Below are positions 42,100 through 51,191 of a stretch of DNA of 64,000 nt, piece by piece (positions within the stretch are counted from its first letter, which is position 1; each line of letters opens with the position of its first letter). The DNA lies in contig NZ_JAGMTU010000009.1 of assembly GCF_023703415.1 (NCBI RefSeq), positions 51,815 to 115,814 of the forward strand, read 5' to 3'. The translations under genes and the position numbers were made by a program. The notes beneath the pieces are model-generated. The model was not told where the DNA came from. It ran no database searches and was given only the letters and a program-made list of their open reading frames with translations. The stretch comes from Microbacterium sp. USTB-Y. Its GTDB lineage: Bacteria > Actinomycetota > Actinomycetes > Actinomycetales > Microbacteriaceae.

Positions 42100-43092
42100 G
42101 TGCCCGCAGTCCTCGCGCTCGTCGCCGCATTCATCTTCGGATCCGCCGACTTCATCGGCGGCTTCGCGGCCAAGACCCTGCGCTCGCTCGCCGTGACCGC
42201 GGTCTCCGCGCTCAGCGGGCTCCTCGCCATGGTCGTGGTCGCGCTCGTCGCCCGGCCGGTGTGGCACCCCGACGACGTGCTCTGGGCGGCGCTGTCCGGG
42301 GTGAGCAGCGTGGCCGCGGTCGCACTGCTATACGGATGCCTCGCGATCGGGCCGATGAGCATCCTGTCGCCGCTCGGCGCGGTCGTCGCCGCGATCGGGC
42401 CCGTGCTCTGGGGACTGCTCGTCAACGGCGAGCAGCTCACGGGGATGACCCTGGCCGGGCTCGCCCTGGCGCTGACGGCGACCGTGCTCGTCGGCTTCAT
42501 CCCGGGCCAGAAGGTCGTGCGGCCGACGCTCCGAGGCGTGCTGATGGCGATCGGATCCGGCCTCGGCATCGGCGTCTTCATGATCGTGATGAGTGGCACG
42601 CACGCGGACGCCGGCGTGGCGCCGCTCATCGTGAACCGCGGCGTCAACGCCCTGCTGTGCTCGCTCTTCGTGGTCGGGGTCATGATCGCGGCGCGCCGGC
42701 GCGGGCAGCGGGCGACCTCGGCGCTCGTCGCGTCCGGCCCGCAGCTCGGCGCGACGCCGTCGGGCCGCGCCGACCTCGAGCACGCCCGCCCGGACCATGC
42801 CCCCCGCGGGCTCGGGACGGGGGATCCGCACGCGGGGGCGATGCGGCTCGTCGCGATCGGCGCCCTGTGGGCGACGGTGGGCGGCGTCGTGGACGCGATC
42901 GCGAACGCGTTGACGATCATCGCGCTGCGCAGCGGCGATCTCGGGATCGTCGCCGCACTGACGTCCATGTATCCGGCCGGCACGATCCTGCTCGCCGCCG
43001 TGGTGCTGCGGGAGCGGATCGCTCCGGTGCAGTGGGCGGGCCTCGTCCTCGCCCTCGCCGCCGCGGTGCTGTTCGCCCTGCCCGCGCCCTGA
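42100..43092 (+). CDS. EamA/DMT-family transporter
   Basis: This 330-residue protein has ten predicted membrane segments arranged as two EamA repeats. The first starts VLALVAAFIFGSADFIGGFA, the second after the cytosolic stretch around residues 195-245 with LVAIGALWATVGGVVDAIAN. The final VLRERIAPVQWAGLVLALAA is a typical DMT ending. The substrate is unknown; relatives export amino acids or other metabolites. The start is a GTG after GGAGGGTTC. It is a single gene, and it converges with gdh. Confidence 0.83.
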   Translation: MPAVLALVAAFIFGSADFIGGFAAKTLRSLAVTAVSALSGLLAMVVVALVARPVWHPDDVLWAALSGVSSVAAVALLYGCLAIGPMSILSPLGAVVAAIGPVLWGLLVNGEQLTGMTLAGLALALTATVLVGFIPGQKVVRPTLRGVLMAIGSGLGIGVFMIVMSGTHADAGVAPLIVNRGVNALLCSLFVVGVMIAARRRGQRATSALVASGPQLGATPSGRADLEHARPDHAPRGLGTGDPHAGAMRLVAIGALWATVGGVVDAIANALTIIALRSGDLGIVAALTSMYPAGTILLAAVVLRERIAPVQWAGLVLALAAAVLFALPAP

Positions 43093-43134
43093 GGCGAAGC
43101 CTCGGTCGGGGCGACGGAGTCCGCCGAGCGCCCC

Positions 43135-43203
43135 GCTCGGAGATGTGCATCCCGATCGGACGAATTCACGGAGTTCGTCCGAAGAAGGCGCACATCTCCG
43201 AGC
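43135..43203. repeat. Nested palindrome between convergent genes
   Basis: Outer arms GCTCGGAGATGTGC (43135-43148) and GCACATCTCCGAGC (43190-43203) are perfect. An inner pair CGGACGAA / TTCGTCCG (43157-43164, 43174-43181) can also fold. It lies between the EamA gene and gdh, which converge, so a bidirectional terminator role is likely. Confidence 0.7.
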
Positions 43204-43274
43204 GAGGCGCCCGCCGCTCCGCGGGACCCCGGCACGGATCTCGACACGGCGGTCTGTGCCGGGTGCAGCCCGGG

Positions 43275-46200
43275 TCAGCGCACCAGCGACCGCAGCTGCC
43301 GCAGCGCGACCGACAGCACGGCGATGCCCGGATGCGGCACCGCGGAGGCGGCGGCCAGCGCGCCGGCGGCCCGCTGCGCCGTGCTCCCGCCGCCGGCGAG
43401 CCAGTGCGCATACCGCTGATCGAGCGCGAGGCCGCCCGCGTGCGTCTGCACCGAGGCGGTGAGATCCACCAGCACCGCGTACAGGTCGTCGCGCAGGGAC
43501 GCACGCGCCATCGACTGCCAGCTGTCGTCCTGTGCGAGCCCCGAGACGCTGCTCAGCAGATCGTCGAACCCGATCTCGCCGGAGAGCCGGAAGTAGGTGC
43601 GCGCGAGGTCTTCGAGATCCCCGCCCCTGGCCTGGGCGAGTTCGATCACGTCCAGCAGCCGGAGCGCCTCCAGCAGGCTCGCGCCGCGCTGCGCGAGCGC
43701 CGCGGGGACGCCGGCGGCGGCGAGGGCCGACTGCCGCGCGGCGAACTGGTCGGCCTCGTCGCCGTGGAAGAAGTCCGCCAGCCGCTCCGAGAGCAGACGG
43801 ACCGGCTCGGCGAACCGGGCGATCTCCGCCCCGATGTCCACGCCCTCGGAGCGGTGCTGCACGAACCACCGCGCGGCGCGGTCGAGGAGGCGCCGGAAGT
43901 CCAGGTACAGGCGGGTCTGGGTCGCGGTGTCCACGACGTTGTCGGTGGCCTCGACCGCGACCACGAAGCCGCGCAGGTCGAAGATCTCCCGTGCGGCGAC
44001 GTAGGCGCGCGCGATCTGCTCCGCGGTGGCGCCCGTCTCGGCCGCCGCCCGGTCGGCGAACGTGATCCCGCCGCGGTTGACCATCGAGTTCACGACCGTG
44101 TTCACGATGATCTCGCGGCGCAGCGGGTGCTCGCCCAGGCGCTCGCCGAAGCGCTCGCGCAGCGCGCTCGGGAAGTACTCCGCGAGGGTTCCGGAGAACC
44201 AGGGATCGTCGGCGAGGTCGGTGGCGGCGAGGTCGGTCTTCAGCGCGAGCTTCGCGTAGGCGACGAGCACGGCGAACTCGGGGCGGGTGAGCCCCTCGCC
44301 GGCCTCGACGCGCTCCTGCACGGTGAGCCGGTCGGGGAGGAACTCGATCTCCCGGTCCAGTTCGTCGCGTGCCTCCAGGGTCTCCATGAGCCGCTCGTGC
44401 ACGGGCAGCATGATGGCGGCGTTGGCGCGGGAGTTGCCGAGCAGGACGTTCTGCTCGTAGTTGTCGCGCAGCACCTGCACGGCCACCTCGTCGGTCATCG
44501 AGGCGAGCAGCGCATTGCGGTCCTCGATGCCGAGCGTTCCCTCGCGCACGAGCGCGGTGAGCAGGATCTTGATGTTCACCTCGCGGTCGGAGGTGCCGAC
44601 GCCGGCGGAGTTGTCGATCGCGTCCGTGTTGATCTGCACGCCCGACCGCGCCGCCTCGATCCGCCCCAGCTGGCTGACGCCGAGGTTGCCGCCCTCGCCG
44701 ACGACGCGCACGCGGAGGCTGCGTCCGTCGACGCGGATCGCGTCGTTCGCGCGGTCGCCGATCTCGGCGTGCGACTCGGACGACGCCTTGACGTAGGTGC
44801 CGATCCCGCCGTTCCAGAGCAGGTCGACGGGCGCCAGCAGCACGGCGCGCTTCAGCTCGTTCGGCGTGAGCGCCCCCACCGCGTCGTCGAGTCCGAGCGC
44901 GGCGCGCAGCTGCGGCGACACCGGGATCGACTTCGCGCTGAGCGGGAACACCCCGCCGCCGGCCGAGAGGAGAGCCGGGTCGTAGTCGCCCCAGGAGGAC
45001 CCGGGGAGCCGGAACAGGCGCAGGCGCTCCGCGAAGGAGGCCGCGGGATCCGGATCCGGATCCACGAACACGTGCCGATGGTCGAACGCCGCGACCAGCC
45101 GGATGTGCTCGGACAGCAGCATGCCGTTGCCGAACACGTCCCCGGACATGTCGCCGACGCCGACGACCGTGAAGTCCTCGGTCTGGGTGTCGGTGCCGAG
45201 CTCCCGGAAGTGCCGCTTCACCGACTCCCAGGCGCCGCGCGCGGTGATCCCCATCGCCTTGTGGTCGTACCCGACGGATCCCCCGGACGCGAAGGCGTCG
45301 TCGAGCCAGAAGCCGTACTCCTGCGAGATGCCGTTCGCGATGTCCGAGAAGGTGGCGGTGCCCTTGTCCGCGGCGACGACGAGGTAGGGGTCGTCCCCGT
45401 CCCGGCGCACGACGCGATCGGGCGGCACGATGCCTGCGGCGGTGCGGTTGTCGGTGAGGTCGAGGAGTCCGCGGATGAACGTGCGGTAGGCGTCCTTGCC
45501 GGCGTCCAGCCAGGCGCCGCGGTCGACGGCAGGGTCGGGCAGCCGCTTGCCGACGAAGCCGCCCTTGGATCCGGTCGGCACGATCACGGCGTTCTTGACC
45601 ATCTGCGCCTTGACCAGCCCCAGCACCTCGGTGCGGAAGTCCTCGCGCCGGTCGCTCCAGCGCAGGCCGCCGCGGGCGACGGCGCCGAAGCGCAGATGCA
45701 CGCCCTCGACCTCGGGGGAGTACACCCAGACCTCGACCATCGGCCGCGGTGCGGGGAGGTCGGGCACGGCCTTGCTGTCGAGCTTCATCGACACCCAGGG
45801 CTTCGGCCGGCCGTCGGCGTCCTGCTGGTAGAAGTTCGTGCGCAGCGTCGCGTCGATGACGCCGAGGAACGCGCGCAGGATCCGATCGTGATCGAGGCTC
45901 GCGACGCCGTCGAGGTCGTGGAGCACGCCGTCGCGGATCTCCGCCTGCGCGTCGGCGCCGGCCCGATCCGGATCGAAGCTCGCCGCGAACAGGCGCACCA
46001 GCGACACCGCGATCTCCGGGTTCGTGATCAGGGCCTGGTCGATGTACCCGGTGGAGAAGGCGGATCCGATCTGCTGCAGGTAGCCGCCGATCGCACGCAG
46101 GATCACGATGTCCCGCCAGTCCAGCCCGGCGTGCAGCACGAGGGCGTTGAGGTTGTCGTTCTCCGCGGCGCCCGTCCAGATGGCGAGGAACGCCGCCTCG

Positions 46201-47990
46201 AACTGCGCGGCGCGGTTCTCGTCGGCCCACAGCGCCGCATCCGGCAGGCGCAGGCCGAAGTCGGAGATGTGCCGGGTGGCGCCGTCGGGCAGCGTGACGG
46301 TGTGCGGGCGGTCGTCGACGACCTCGACGCCGAGCGCGGTGAGCATGGGCAGCACCTCCGCGAGCGGACGGGGGTCGACGCTCACGACGGTCAGGAAGCG
46401 GCGCGTCGGGTCGTCGCCCTCGGCGTACAGGTGCACGGCGACGCCGCCGGACTCGTCGAGCCGCTCCAGCCGGCTCACGTCGCCGACCGCCTCCGCCGGG
46501 CTCGCGAACTCCTTGTAGGACTCGGGGAAGGCCTCGCTGTAGCGGGCGTGCAGCATCCCCGCGGTCTCCTCGTCGTACGCGCCATGCAGGGCGTCGACGA
46601 ACTCGGAGTCCCAGGTGCGCAGGGCGGCCTCGAGGCGCGCGGTGAGCTCGGCGGTGTCGACCGCCGGGATGTCGTGGTCCTTCGGCATCCGCATCACGAC
46701 GTGCAGCTGGGCGAGGGGGGACTCGCCGACCTTCGCGGTGTACTCGAGGGCGTCGACGCCGTAGGCGTCCTTCAGGAGCGCCTCGATCCGCAGCCGCACC
46801 GGGGTGTTGTACCGGTCGCGCGGGAGCAGGACGAGCGCGGACACGAACCGGCCGAACTCGTCGCTGCGCACGAAGATCGCGGAGCCCCGCCGCTCCCGCA
46901 GTCGGCTGATCCGGGTCGCGACGTCGAGCAGATGCTCCGGCGAGTCCTGGAAGAGCTCGTCGCGCGGATAGTCCTCGAGGATCTGCTCGAGCTCCTTGGC
47001 CGAGTGCGAGCCCGGGGCGTGGCCCGAGGCCGCCAGCACCGCGGACACCTTGGCCGACGCGATCGGCAGGGTCGTGACCGAGGAGGCGTAGGTGATGGAG
47101 GTGAACAGGCCGAGGAAGCGGTGCTCCCCGGTCACGTTGCCCGCGTCGTCGAAGGAGCGCACGCCGATGTAGTCGAGGTACACCGGGCGATGCACGGTCG
47201 AGCGCGAGTTCGCCTTGGTGATCGTCAGGATCCGCGGCTCGCGCGCGGTCTCCCGTGCTTCCGGGCGCAGATGCACGACGCGGCTCGGGGCGTCGCGGAG
47301 GATGCCGAGTCCCGTGTCGTCGATCGGACGCAGCACGTCCTCCCCGTCGATCGACTCGAGCGCGTAGGCCCGATAGCCGAGGAAGGTGAAGTGGTCGTCG
47401 GCGAGCCAGCTCAGGAACTCGGTGCCGCGGGAGATCTCCGCCGGCGCCGCGGTCGGGGGCGGGGAGGTGCGCAGCCGGGTGACGATGTCGAGGCAGGTCC
47501 GGCGCAGCAGGCTCCAGTCCGCCACGGCGGCGTGCACGTCGGCCACGACGGAGAGGATCCGCTCGCTCAGGGCGTCGCGCTGCTCGACGGTGGGGATCCG
47601 GTCGGTCTCGAGGTGCATCCAGGACTCGGAGCGGCCGCCGAGGCCGCCCACCTCGAGCAGCCGGCCCTGGTCGTCGCGGCGGACGGTCACGACCGGGTGC
47701 AGGAGCAGGTGCACGGTGGGTCCGGCCTCGGCGATGGCCGCGGCGACGGAGTCGACGAGGAACGGGACGTCGTCGGTGCAGATCTGCACGATCGTCCGGC
47801 GCGAGGTCCAGCCGTTCTCGGCGATGGTCGGCGTGAAGACGGCGGCACGGGTCTCACCGGGACGCCGCCCTTCGGCGAGCTCGACCATGGCCGCGAGGGC
47901 CCCGGTGACGTCGCGCGGATCCCTGTCGTCGAAGCCGTCCCGGGGGAGCCTGCTGCGGAGCCGGTCGATCAGTGCAGTCGTCTCGGGCAT
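43275..47990 (-). CDS. gdh: NAD-specific glutamate dehydrogenase, 180-kDa class
   Basis: This 1571-residue enzyme is of the large GDH_180/L_180 class, which deaminates glutamate to 2-oxoglutarate with NAD. The long N-terminal regulatory part includes ACT-like segments (about 60-500). The catalytic part contains FRTEVLGLVKAQMVKNAVIV and TGSKGGFVGKRLPDP (near 800-830), then ITARGAWESVKRHFRELGTD and VGVGDMSGDVFGNGMLLSEH (near 920-970), all typical of this class. The C-terminal helical region extends to the end. The length is normal. The ATG at 47990 follows AAGGACGACG. It is transcribed alone and regulation is not visible. Confidence 0.95.
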   Translation of the reverse strand: MPETTALIDRLRSRLPRDGFDDRDPRDVTGALAAMVELAEGRRPGETRAAVFTPTIAENGWTSRRTIVQICTDDVPFLVDSVAAAIAEAGPTVHLLLHPVVTVRRDDQGRLLEVGGLGGRSESWMHLETDRIPTVEQRDALSERILSVVADVHAAVADWSLLRRTCLDIVTRLRTSPPPTAAPAEISRGTEFLSWLADDHFTFLGYRAYALESIDGEDVLRPIDDTGLGILRDAPSRVVHLRPEARETAREPRILTITKANSRSTVHRPVYLDYIGVRSFDDAGNVTGEHRFLGLFTSITYASSVTTLPIASAKVSAVLAASGHAPGSHSAKELEQILEDYPRDELFQDSPEHLLDVATRISRLRERRGSAIFVRSDEFGRFVSALVLLPRDRYNTPVRLRIEALLKDAYGVDALEYTAKVGESPLAQLHVVMRMPKDHDIPAVDTAELTARLEAALRTWDSEFVDALHGAYDEETAGMLHARYSEAFPESYKEFASPAEAVGDVSRLERLDESGGVAVHLYAEGDDPTRRFLTVVSVDPRPLAEVLPMLTALGVEVVDDRPHTVTLPDGATRHISDFGLRLPDAALWADENRAAQFEAAFLAIWTGAAENDNLNALVLHAGLDWRDIVILRAIGGYLQQIGSAFSTGYIDQALITNPEIAVSLVRLFAASFDPDRAGADAQAEIRDGVLHDLDGVASLDHDRILRAFLGVIDATLRTNFYQQDADGRPKPWVSMKLDSKAVPDLPAPRPMVEVWVYSPEVEGVHLRFGAVARGGLRWSDRREDFRTEVLGLVKAQMVKNAVIVPTGSKGGFVGKRLPDPAVDRGAWLDAGKDAYRTFIRGLLDLTDNRTAAGIVPPDRVVRRDGDDPYLVVAADKGTATFSDIANGISQEYGFWLDDAFASGGSVGYDHKAMGITARGAWESVKRHFRELGTDTQTEDFTVVGVGDMSGDVFGNGMLLSEHIRLVAAFDHRHVFVDPDPDPAASFAERLRLFRLPGSSWGDYDPALLSAGGGVFPLSAKSIPVSPQLRAALGLDDAVGALTPNELKRAVLLAPVDLLWNGGIGTYVKASSESHAEIGDRANDAIRVDGRSLRVRVVGEGGNLGVSQLGRIEAARSGVQINTDAIDNSAGVGTSDREVNIKILLTALVREGTLGIEDRNALLASMTDEVAVQVLRDNYEQNVLLGNSRANAAIMLPVHERLMETLEARDELDREIEFLPDRLTVQERVEAGEGLTRPEFAVLVAYAKLALKTDLAATDLADDPWFSGTLAEYFPSALRERFGERLGEHPLRREIIVNTVVNSMVNRGGITFADRAAAETGATAEQIARAYVAAREIFDLRGFVVAVEATDNVVDTATQTRLYLDFRRLLDRAARWFVQHRSEGVDIGAEIARFAEPVRLLSERLADFFHGDEADQFAARQSALAAAGVPAALAQRGASLLEALRLLDVIELAQARGGDLEDLARTYFRLSGEIGFDDLLSSVSGLAQDDSWQSMARASLRDDLYAVLVDLTASVQTHAGGLALDQRYAHWLAGGGSTAQRAAGALAAASAVPHPGIAVLSVALRQLRSLVR

Positions 47991-48088
47991 CGTCGTCCTT
48001 CCAGCGCCGCACGGGCGGACGTTGCCCGTGGTCAGCCCGAGTGTCCCGCCGGGCGGCCCCCGCTGTCAAACGGCTCCGGCGGTCGGCG

Positions 48089-50188
48089 TCAGCCCCGCTC
48101 GGGAGGTCCGGCGGGGCGCTGCACGCGACGGGCCGGCTTGGCGTTCGCCTCGCCGTAGAGGGCGAGCGGGCGGCCGGCGCGCTGCTGTCCCGGCACGGGC
48201 CGCGAGCGGCGTCCGTAGATGAGCTCGGACGAGTCCAGCAGCCACGGCACGAGGGTGATCGTCACCCCGTGGATGAGCATCAGCTGGTTCGCCATCCGGC
48301 GCGCGCGGCGGTTGTGCAGGATGGACTCCCACCAGTGCCCGACGATGTACTGCGGCAGGTACACGGTGACCACTGCGGGGCCGTGCTTGGCGCGGTACTT
48401 CTTGATGTACGCCTCCACCGGCTGCGCGTAGGCGCGGAACGGCGACTCGACGATGACGAGCGGGATCGGGATCCGATGCTGCTGCCAGTCCCTCTGCAGC
48501 TGCACGCCGTCCTCGGGATTGGCGGCCACGTGCAGGGCGACGGTCTTCTCGTGCCGGGCGGCGATGGCGTAGTCGATCGCCTTGACGACGGGCTTCTGCA
48601 GCCGGTTCACCAGCACGATCGCGACGTCGCCCTCCGACCCGAAGTGGGTCGTGTCGTCGATCGCGATCTCGTGCTCCACGTCGCGGTAGTACCGCTTCAC
48701 GCCCATCATGAGCAGGGCGAGGACCGGGATCGCGATGAACACCATCCACGCCCCGTGCGTGAACTTCGTGACGGTCACGATGAGGAGCACCGCGATGGTC
48801 AGGGAGGCGCCGAGCGAGTTGATGACGAGGCCGGTGTAGGCGCTGCGTCGCGCCTGTGCGGCGACCTCGGCGTTCTGGCCGTGGGCGGCGCGCAGCAGGC
48901 GTCGCCAGTGCCGCACCATGCCGACCTGGCCCAGCGAGAACGACACGAACACGCCGATGATGTAGAGCTGGATCAGGTTCGTCAGGTTCGCCTGGAACAG
49001 CACCAGCACGCCGATCGCGGCGATGCCGAGCACGATCATGCCGTTCGAGAACACCAGGCGGTCGCCGCGGGTGTTCAGCGCCTTGGGCGCGTAGCCGTCG
49101 CGGGCGAGGACGGCGCCGAGCAGCGGGAAGCCGTTGAACGCGGTGTTGGCGGCGAGCAGCAGCACGCACGCGGTCGCCGCCTGGATGATGAAGAACGGCA
49201 GGGAGCCGGCGCCGAAGGTGGCCGAGGCGACCTGCGCCATCAGGCTCTGCTGCGGCTGTCCGCAGGCGTAGCCGACGAGATCCCGGCAGGGATTCTCCGC
49301 GTAGTGCACCTGGGTGATGAGGCCGAGCGCGGTGAGGCCCGTGAACAGCAGGATGGCGATCCCGCCCATCATCGCCAGCGTGGTCTGCGCGTTGCCGATC
49401 TTGGGGATCCGGAACGCCTGCACGCCGTTCGAGACGGCTTCGACGCCGGTCAGGGCGGAGCAGCCGCTCGAGAACGCGCGCAGCACGAGCAGGATCATCG
49501 CGGCGCCCACCAGCTGATCGGTGTGCTGGAACGAGTACTGCGCGCTCTCGGCGACCGGTGCGTCGCCGAGGAAGGTGCGCACCAGACCGGTGACGATCAT
49601 GACCGCGACGGATCCGATGAAGATGTAGGTCGGCACGGCGAAGAACGTCGACGCCTCGCGCACGCCGCGCAGGTTGACGACGACGATGAGGATCACGAAT
49701 CCGACCGCGAGCTCGACGCGCCACGGGTCGAGCTGGGGCACGGCGGAGATGATGTTGTCGACGCCGGAGGCGATCGACACCGAGACGGTCAGGATGTAGT
49801 CGACGAGGAGGGCCGCGGCCACGACCACGCCCGGGATCTCGCCGAGGTTCTTCGACGCGACCTCGTAGTCGCCGCCGCCCGACGGGTACGCCTGGATGAG
49901 CTTGCGGTAGCTCAGCACGATGACGATGAGCAGCAGGACGACCGCCGCGGCCACCCACGGAGCGAACGCGAGGAACGCGAGCCCGCCCAGCCCCAGGGTC
50001 ATCAGCATCTCCTGCGGCCCGTAGGCCACGGAGGAGAGGGCGTCGGATGCGAAGATCGGCAGCGCCATCCGCTTCGGGAGGAGCTGTTCGTTCGCCTTCT
50101 CTGTGCTGAGCGGCTCGCCGAGCAGGATGCGTTTGGCTACCTGCGGGGCGTCGGCGCTCTCACGGCTGTCATTTGCCACGAGCGGCAA
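48089..50188 (-). CDS. KimA-like potassium importer (APC superfamily)
   Basis: This 699-residue protein has about 12 membrane segments in residues 40-460 and a cytosolic C-terminal domain. It follows B. subtilis KimA (formerly YdaO) closely: FASDALSSVAYGPQEMLMTL, SYRKLIQAYPSGGGDYEVAS, VDYILTVSVSIASGVDNIIS, LKAF-type FSSGCSALTGVEAVSNGVQA and LAANTAFNGFPLLGAVLARD. KimA imports K+ with protons and is inhibited by cyclic di-AMP in Bacillus. No c-di-AMP riboswitch could be recognised in the upstream 220 bp. Its position 8 kb from kdp fits a potassium-related cluster. A generic amino acid permease is the alternative. Confidence 0.8.
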   Translation of the reverse strand: MPLVANDSRESADAPQVAKRILLGEPLSTEKANEQLLPKRMALPIFASDALSSVAYGPQEMLMTLGLGGLAFLAFAPWVAAAVVLLLIVIVLSYRKLIQAYPSGGGDYEVASKNLGEIPGVVVAAALLVDYILTVSVSIASGVDNIISAVPQLDPWRVELAVGFVILIVVVNLRGVREASTFFAVPTYIFIGSVAVMIVTGLVRTFLGDAPVAESAQYSFQHTDQLVGAAMILLVLRAFSSGCSALTGVEAVSNGVQAFRIPKIGNAQTTLAMMGGIAILLFTGLTALGLITQVHYAENPCRDLVGYACGQPQQSLMAQVASATFGAGSLPFFIIQAATACVLLLAANTAFNGFPLLGAVLARDGYAPKALNTRGDRLVFSNGMIVLGIAAIGVLVLFQANLTNLIQLYIIGVFVSFSLGQVGMVRHWRRLLRAAHGQNAEVAAQARRSAYTGLVINSLGASLTIAVLLIVTVTKFTHGAWMVFIAIPVLALLMMGVKRYYRDVEHEIAIDDTTHFGSEGDVAIVLVNRLQKPVVKAIDYAIAARHEKTVALHVAANPEDGVQLQRDWQQHRIPIPLVIVESPFRAYAQPVEAYIKKYRAKHGPAVVTVYLPQYIVGHWWESILHNRRARRMANQLMLIHGVTITLVPWLLDSSELIYGRRSRPVPGQQRAGRPLALYGEANAKPARRVQRPAGPPERG

Positions 50189-50306
50189 AATTACGCCTGG
50201 AACGGCGCGGATGCAATTTCGCGCGCGGGTTGTTGCATCACTGTTCGATCACTCTTTGCCCGGATCCGGTCCCGGGCGTGTCCGAAACGGGTATCCGCGC
50301 GGGCGC

Positions 50307-50320
50307 GGAGAGCGCTCTCC
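50307..50320. promoter_or_regulatory. 14-bp perfect palindrome GGAGAGCGCTCTCC
   Basis: This palindrome with central GAGCGCTC resembles operators of LacI/CebR-type repressors. It lies between the divergent KimA-like gene and the alarmone synthetase gene, about 90 bp from the latter's start. No LacI-type gene is in this window. Confidence 0.4.
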
Positions 50321-50408
50321 GATCCGACCGGATCGCCGTGCGCGGTCTTCGATCCGCTGAGAACGAACACACAGGAGATCCGAACACCGGTTGCGTAGCG
50401 TCGCAGGC

Positions 50409-51101
50409 ATGAGCACGGTTCCCCTCGATGACGACGCGCTGAACCAGACCCTCTCCGAAGCCCGGGAGCTGCGGGACGAGTTCCAGCGCTTCCTGCACGA
50501 GTACGAGTTCGGGATGCGCGAGATCGAGACGAAGATCTCGATCCTGCGGGACGAGTTCACCCACCACCACTCCTACAACCCCATCGAGCACCTCAAGAGC
50601 CGGGTGAAGTCGCCGGACAGCATCGTCGAGAAGGTCGCCCGCCGCGGGGTGGATCCGGACTTCGCGTCCATCCGGGAGAGCATCACCGACATCGCCGGCG
50701 TGCGGGTGACCTGCAGCTTCGTGGCCGACGTGTACCGGCTGTTCGACCTGCTCACCGCGCAGGACGACATCACGGTGCGCATCGTGAAGGACTACATCGC
50801 CACTCCGAAGGCCAACGGCTACCGCAGCCTGCACGCGATCCTCGAGGTGCCCGTCTTCCTCTCCTCCGGGCCGCTCCAGGTGCCGGTCGAGGTGCAGTTC
50901 CGCACGATCGCGATGGACTTCTGGGCGAGTCTGGAGCACAAGATCCACTACAAGTTCCAGGGCCAGGTGCCCGCGCACCTCGTCGACGACCTCACCGCGG
51001 CAGCCGATGCCGCGAGCGAGCTCGACGCGCGCATGGAGCGGCTGCACCACGAGGCGCACGCGCCGCTCGCCGCGCTTCCGCATCTCCCGCTCGACGTCTG
51101 A
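50409..51101 (+). CDS. Small alarmone synthetase (RelA/SpoT-domain GTP pyrophosphokinase)
   Basis: This 230-residue protein contains only the synthetase domain, without hydrolase, TGS or ACT regions. Motifs include LKSRVKSPDSIVEKVARRG, ITDIAGVRVTCSFVADVYRL, KDYIATPKANGYRSLHAILE and VEVQFRTIAMDFWASLEHKI. It makes (p)ppGpp or pGpp from ATP and guanine nucleotides, like RelQ/RelP. A TAGCGT box 10-15 bp before the ATG suggests a near-leaderless transcript. The start at 50409 is preferred to an in-frame codon 6 residues upstream. It is transcribed divergently from the KimA-like gene. Confidence 0.88.
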   Translation: MSTVPLDDDALNQTLSEARELRDEFQRFLHEYEFGMREIETKISILRDEFTHHHSYNPIEHLKSRVKSPDSIVEKVARRGVDPDFASIRESITDIAGVRVTCSFVADVYRLFDLLTAQDDITVRIVKDYIATPKANGYRSLHAILEVPVFLSSGPLQVPVEVQFRTIAMDFWASLEHKIHYKFQGQVPAHLVDDLTAAADAASELDARMERLHHEAHAPLAALPHLPLDV

Positions 51102-51152
51102 GCGGGAGCTGCGGCGAGGTGCCGTTCACAGCCGGTTCCGCACTGGCCTGCC

Positions 51153-51158
51153 TAGGGT
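51153..51158 (+). promoter_or_regulatory. Candidate -10 box of lgt
   Basis: TAGGGT fits the actinobacterial TANNNT consensus and lies 33 bp upstream of the GTG at 51192. Confidence 0.4.
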
Positions 51159-51191
51159 GTCGGTGGCCGTGACCCCGAGCGAGAGGCGACC

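Noticed and set aside
41868..48158. Very long plus-strand open frame (over 2000 codons) opposite gdh
   Set aside because: It is a GC-rich shadow of the minus-strand glutamate dehydrogenase gene. Its translation is Arg/Ala/Gly-rich without recognisable domains.
50189..50408. Possible c-di-AMP (ydaO-type) riboswitch before the KimA-like gene
   Set aside because: None of the conserved sequence blocks that I know could be recognised in the leader.
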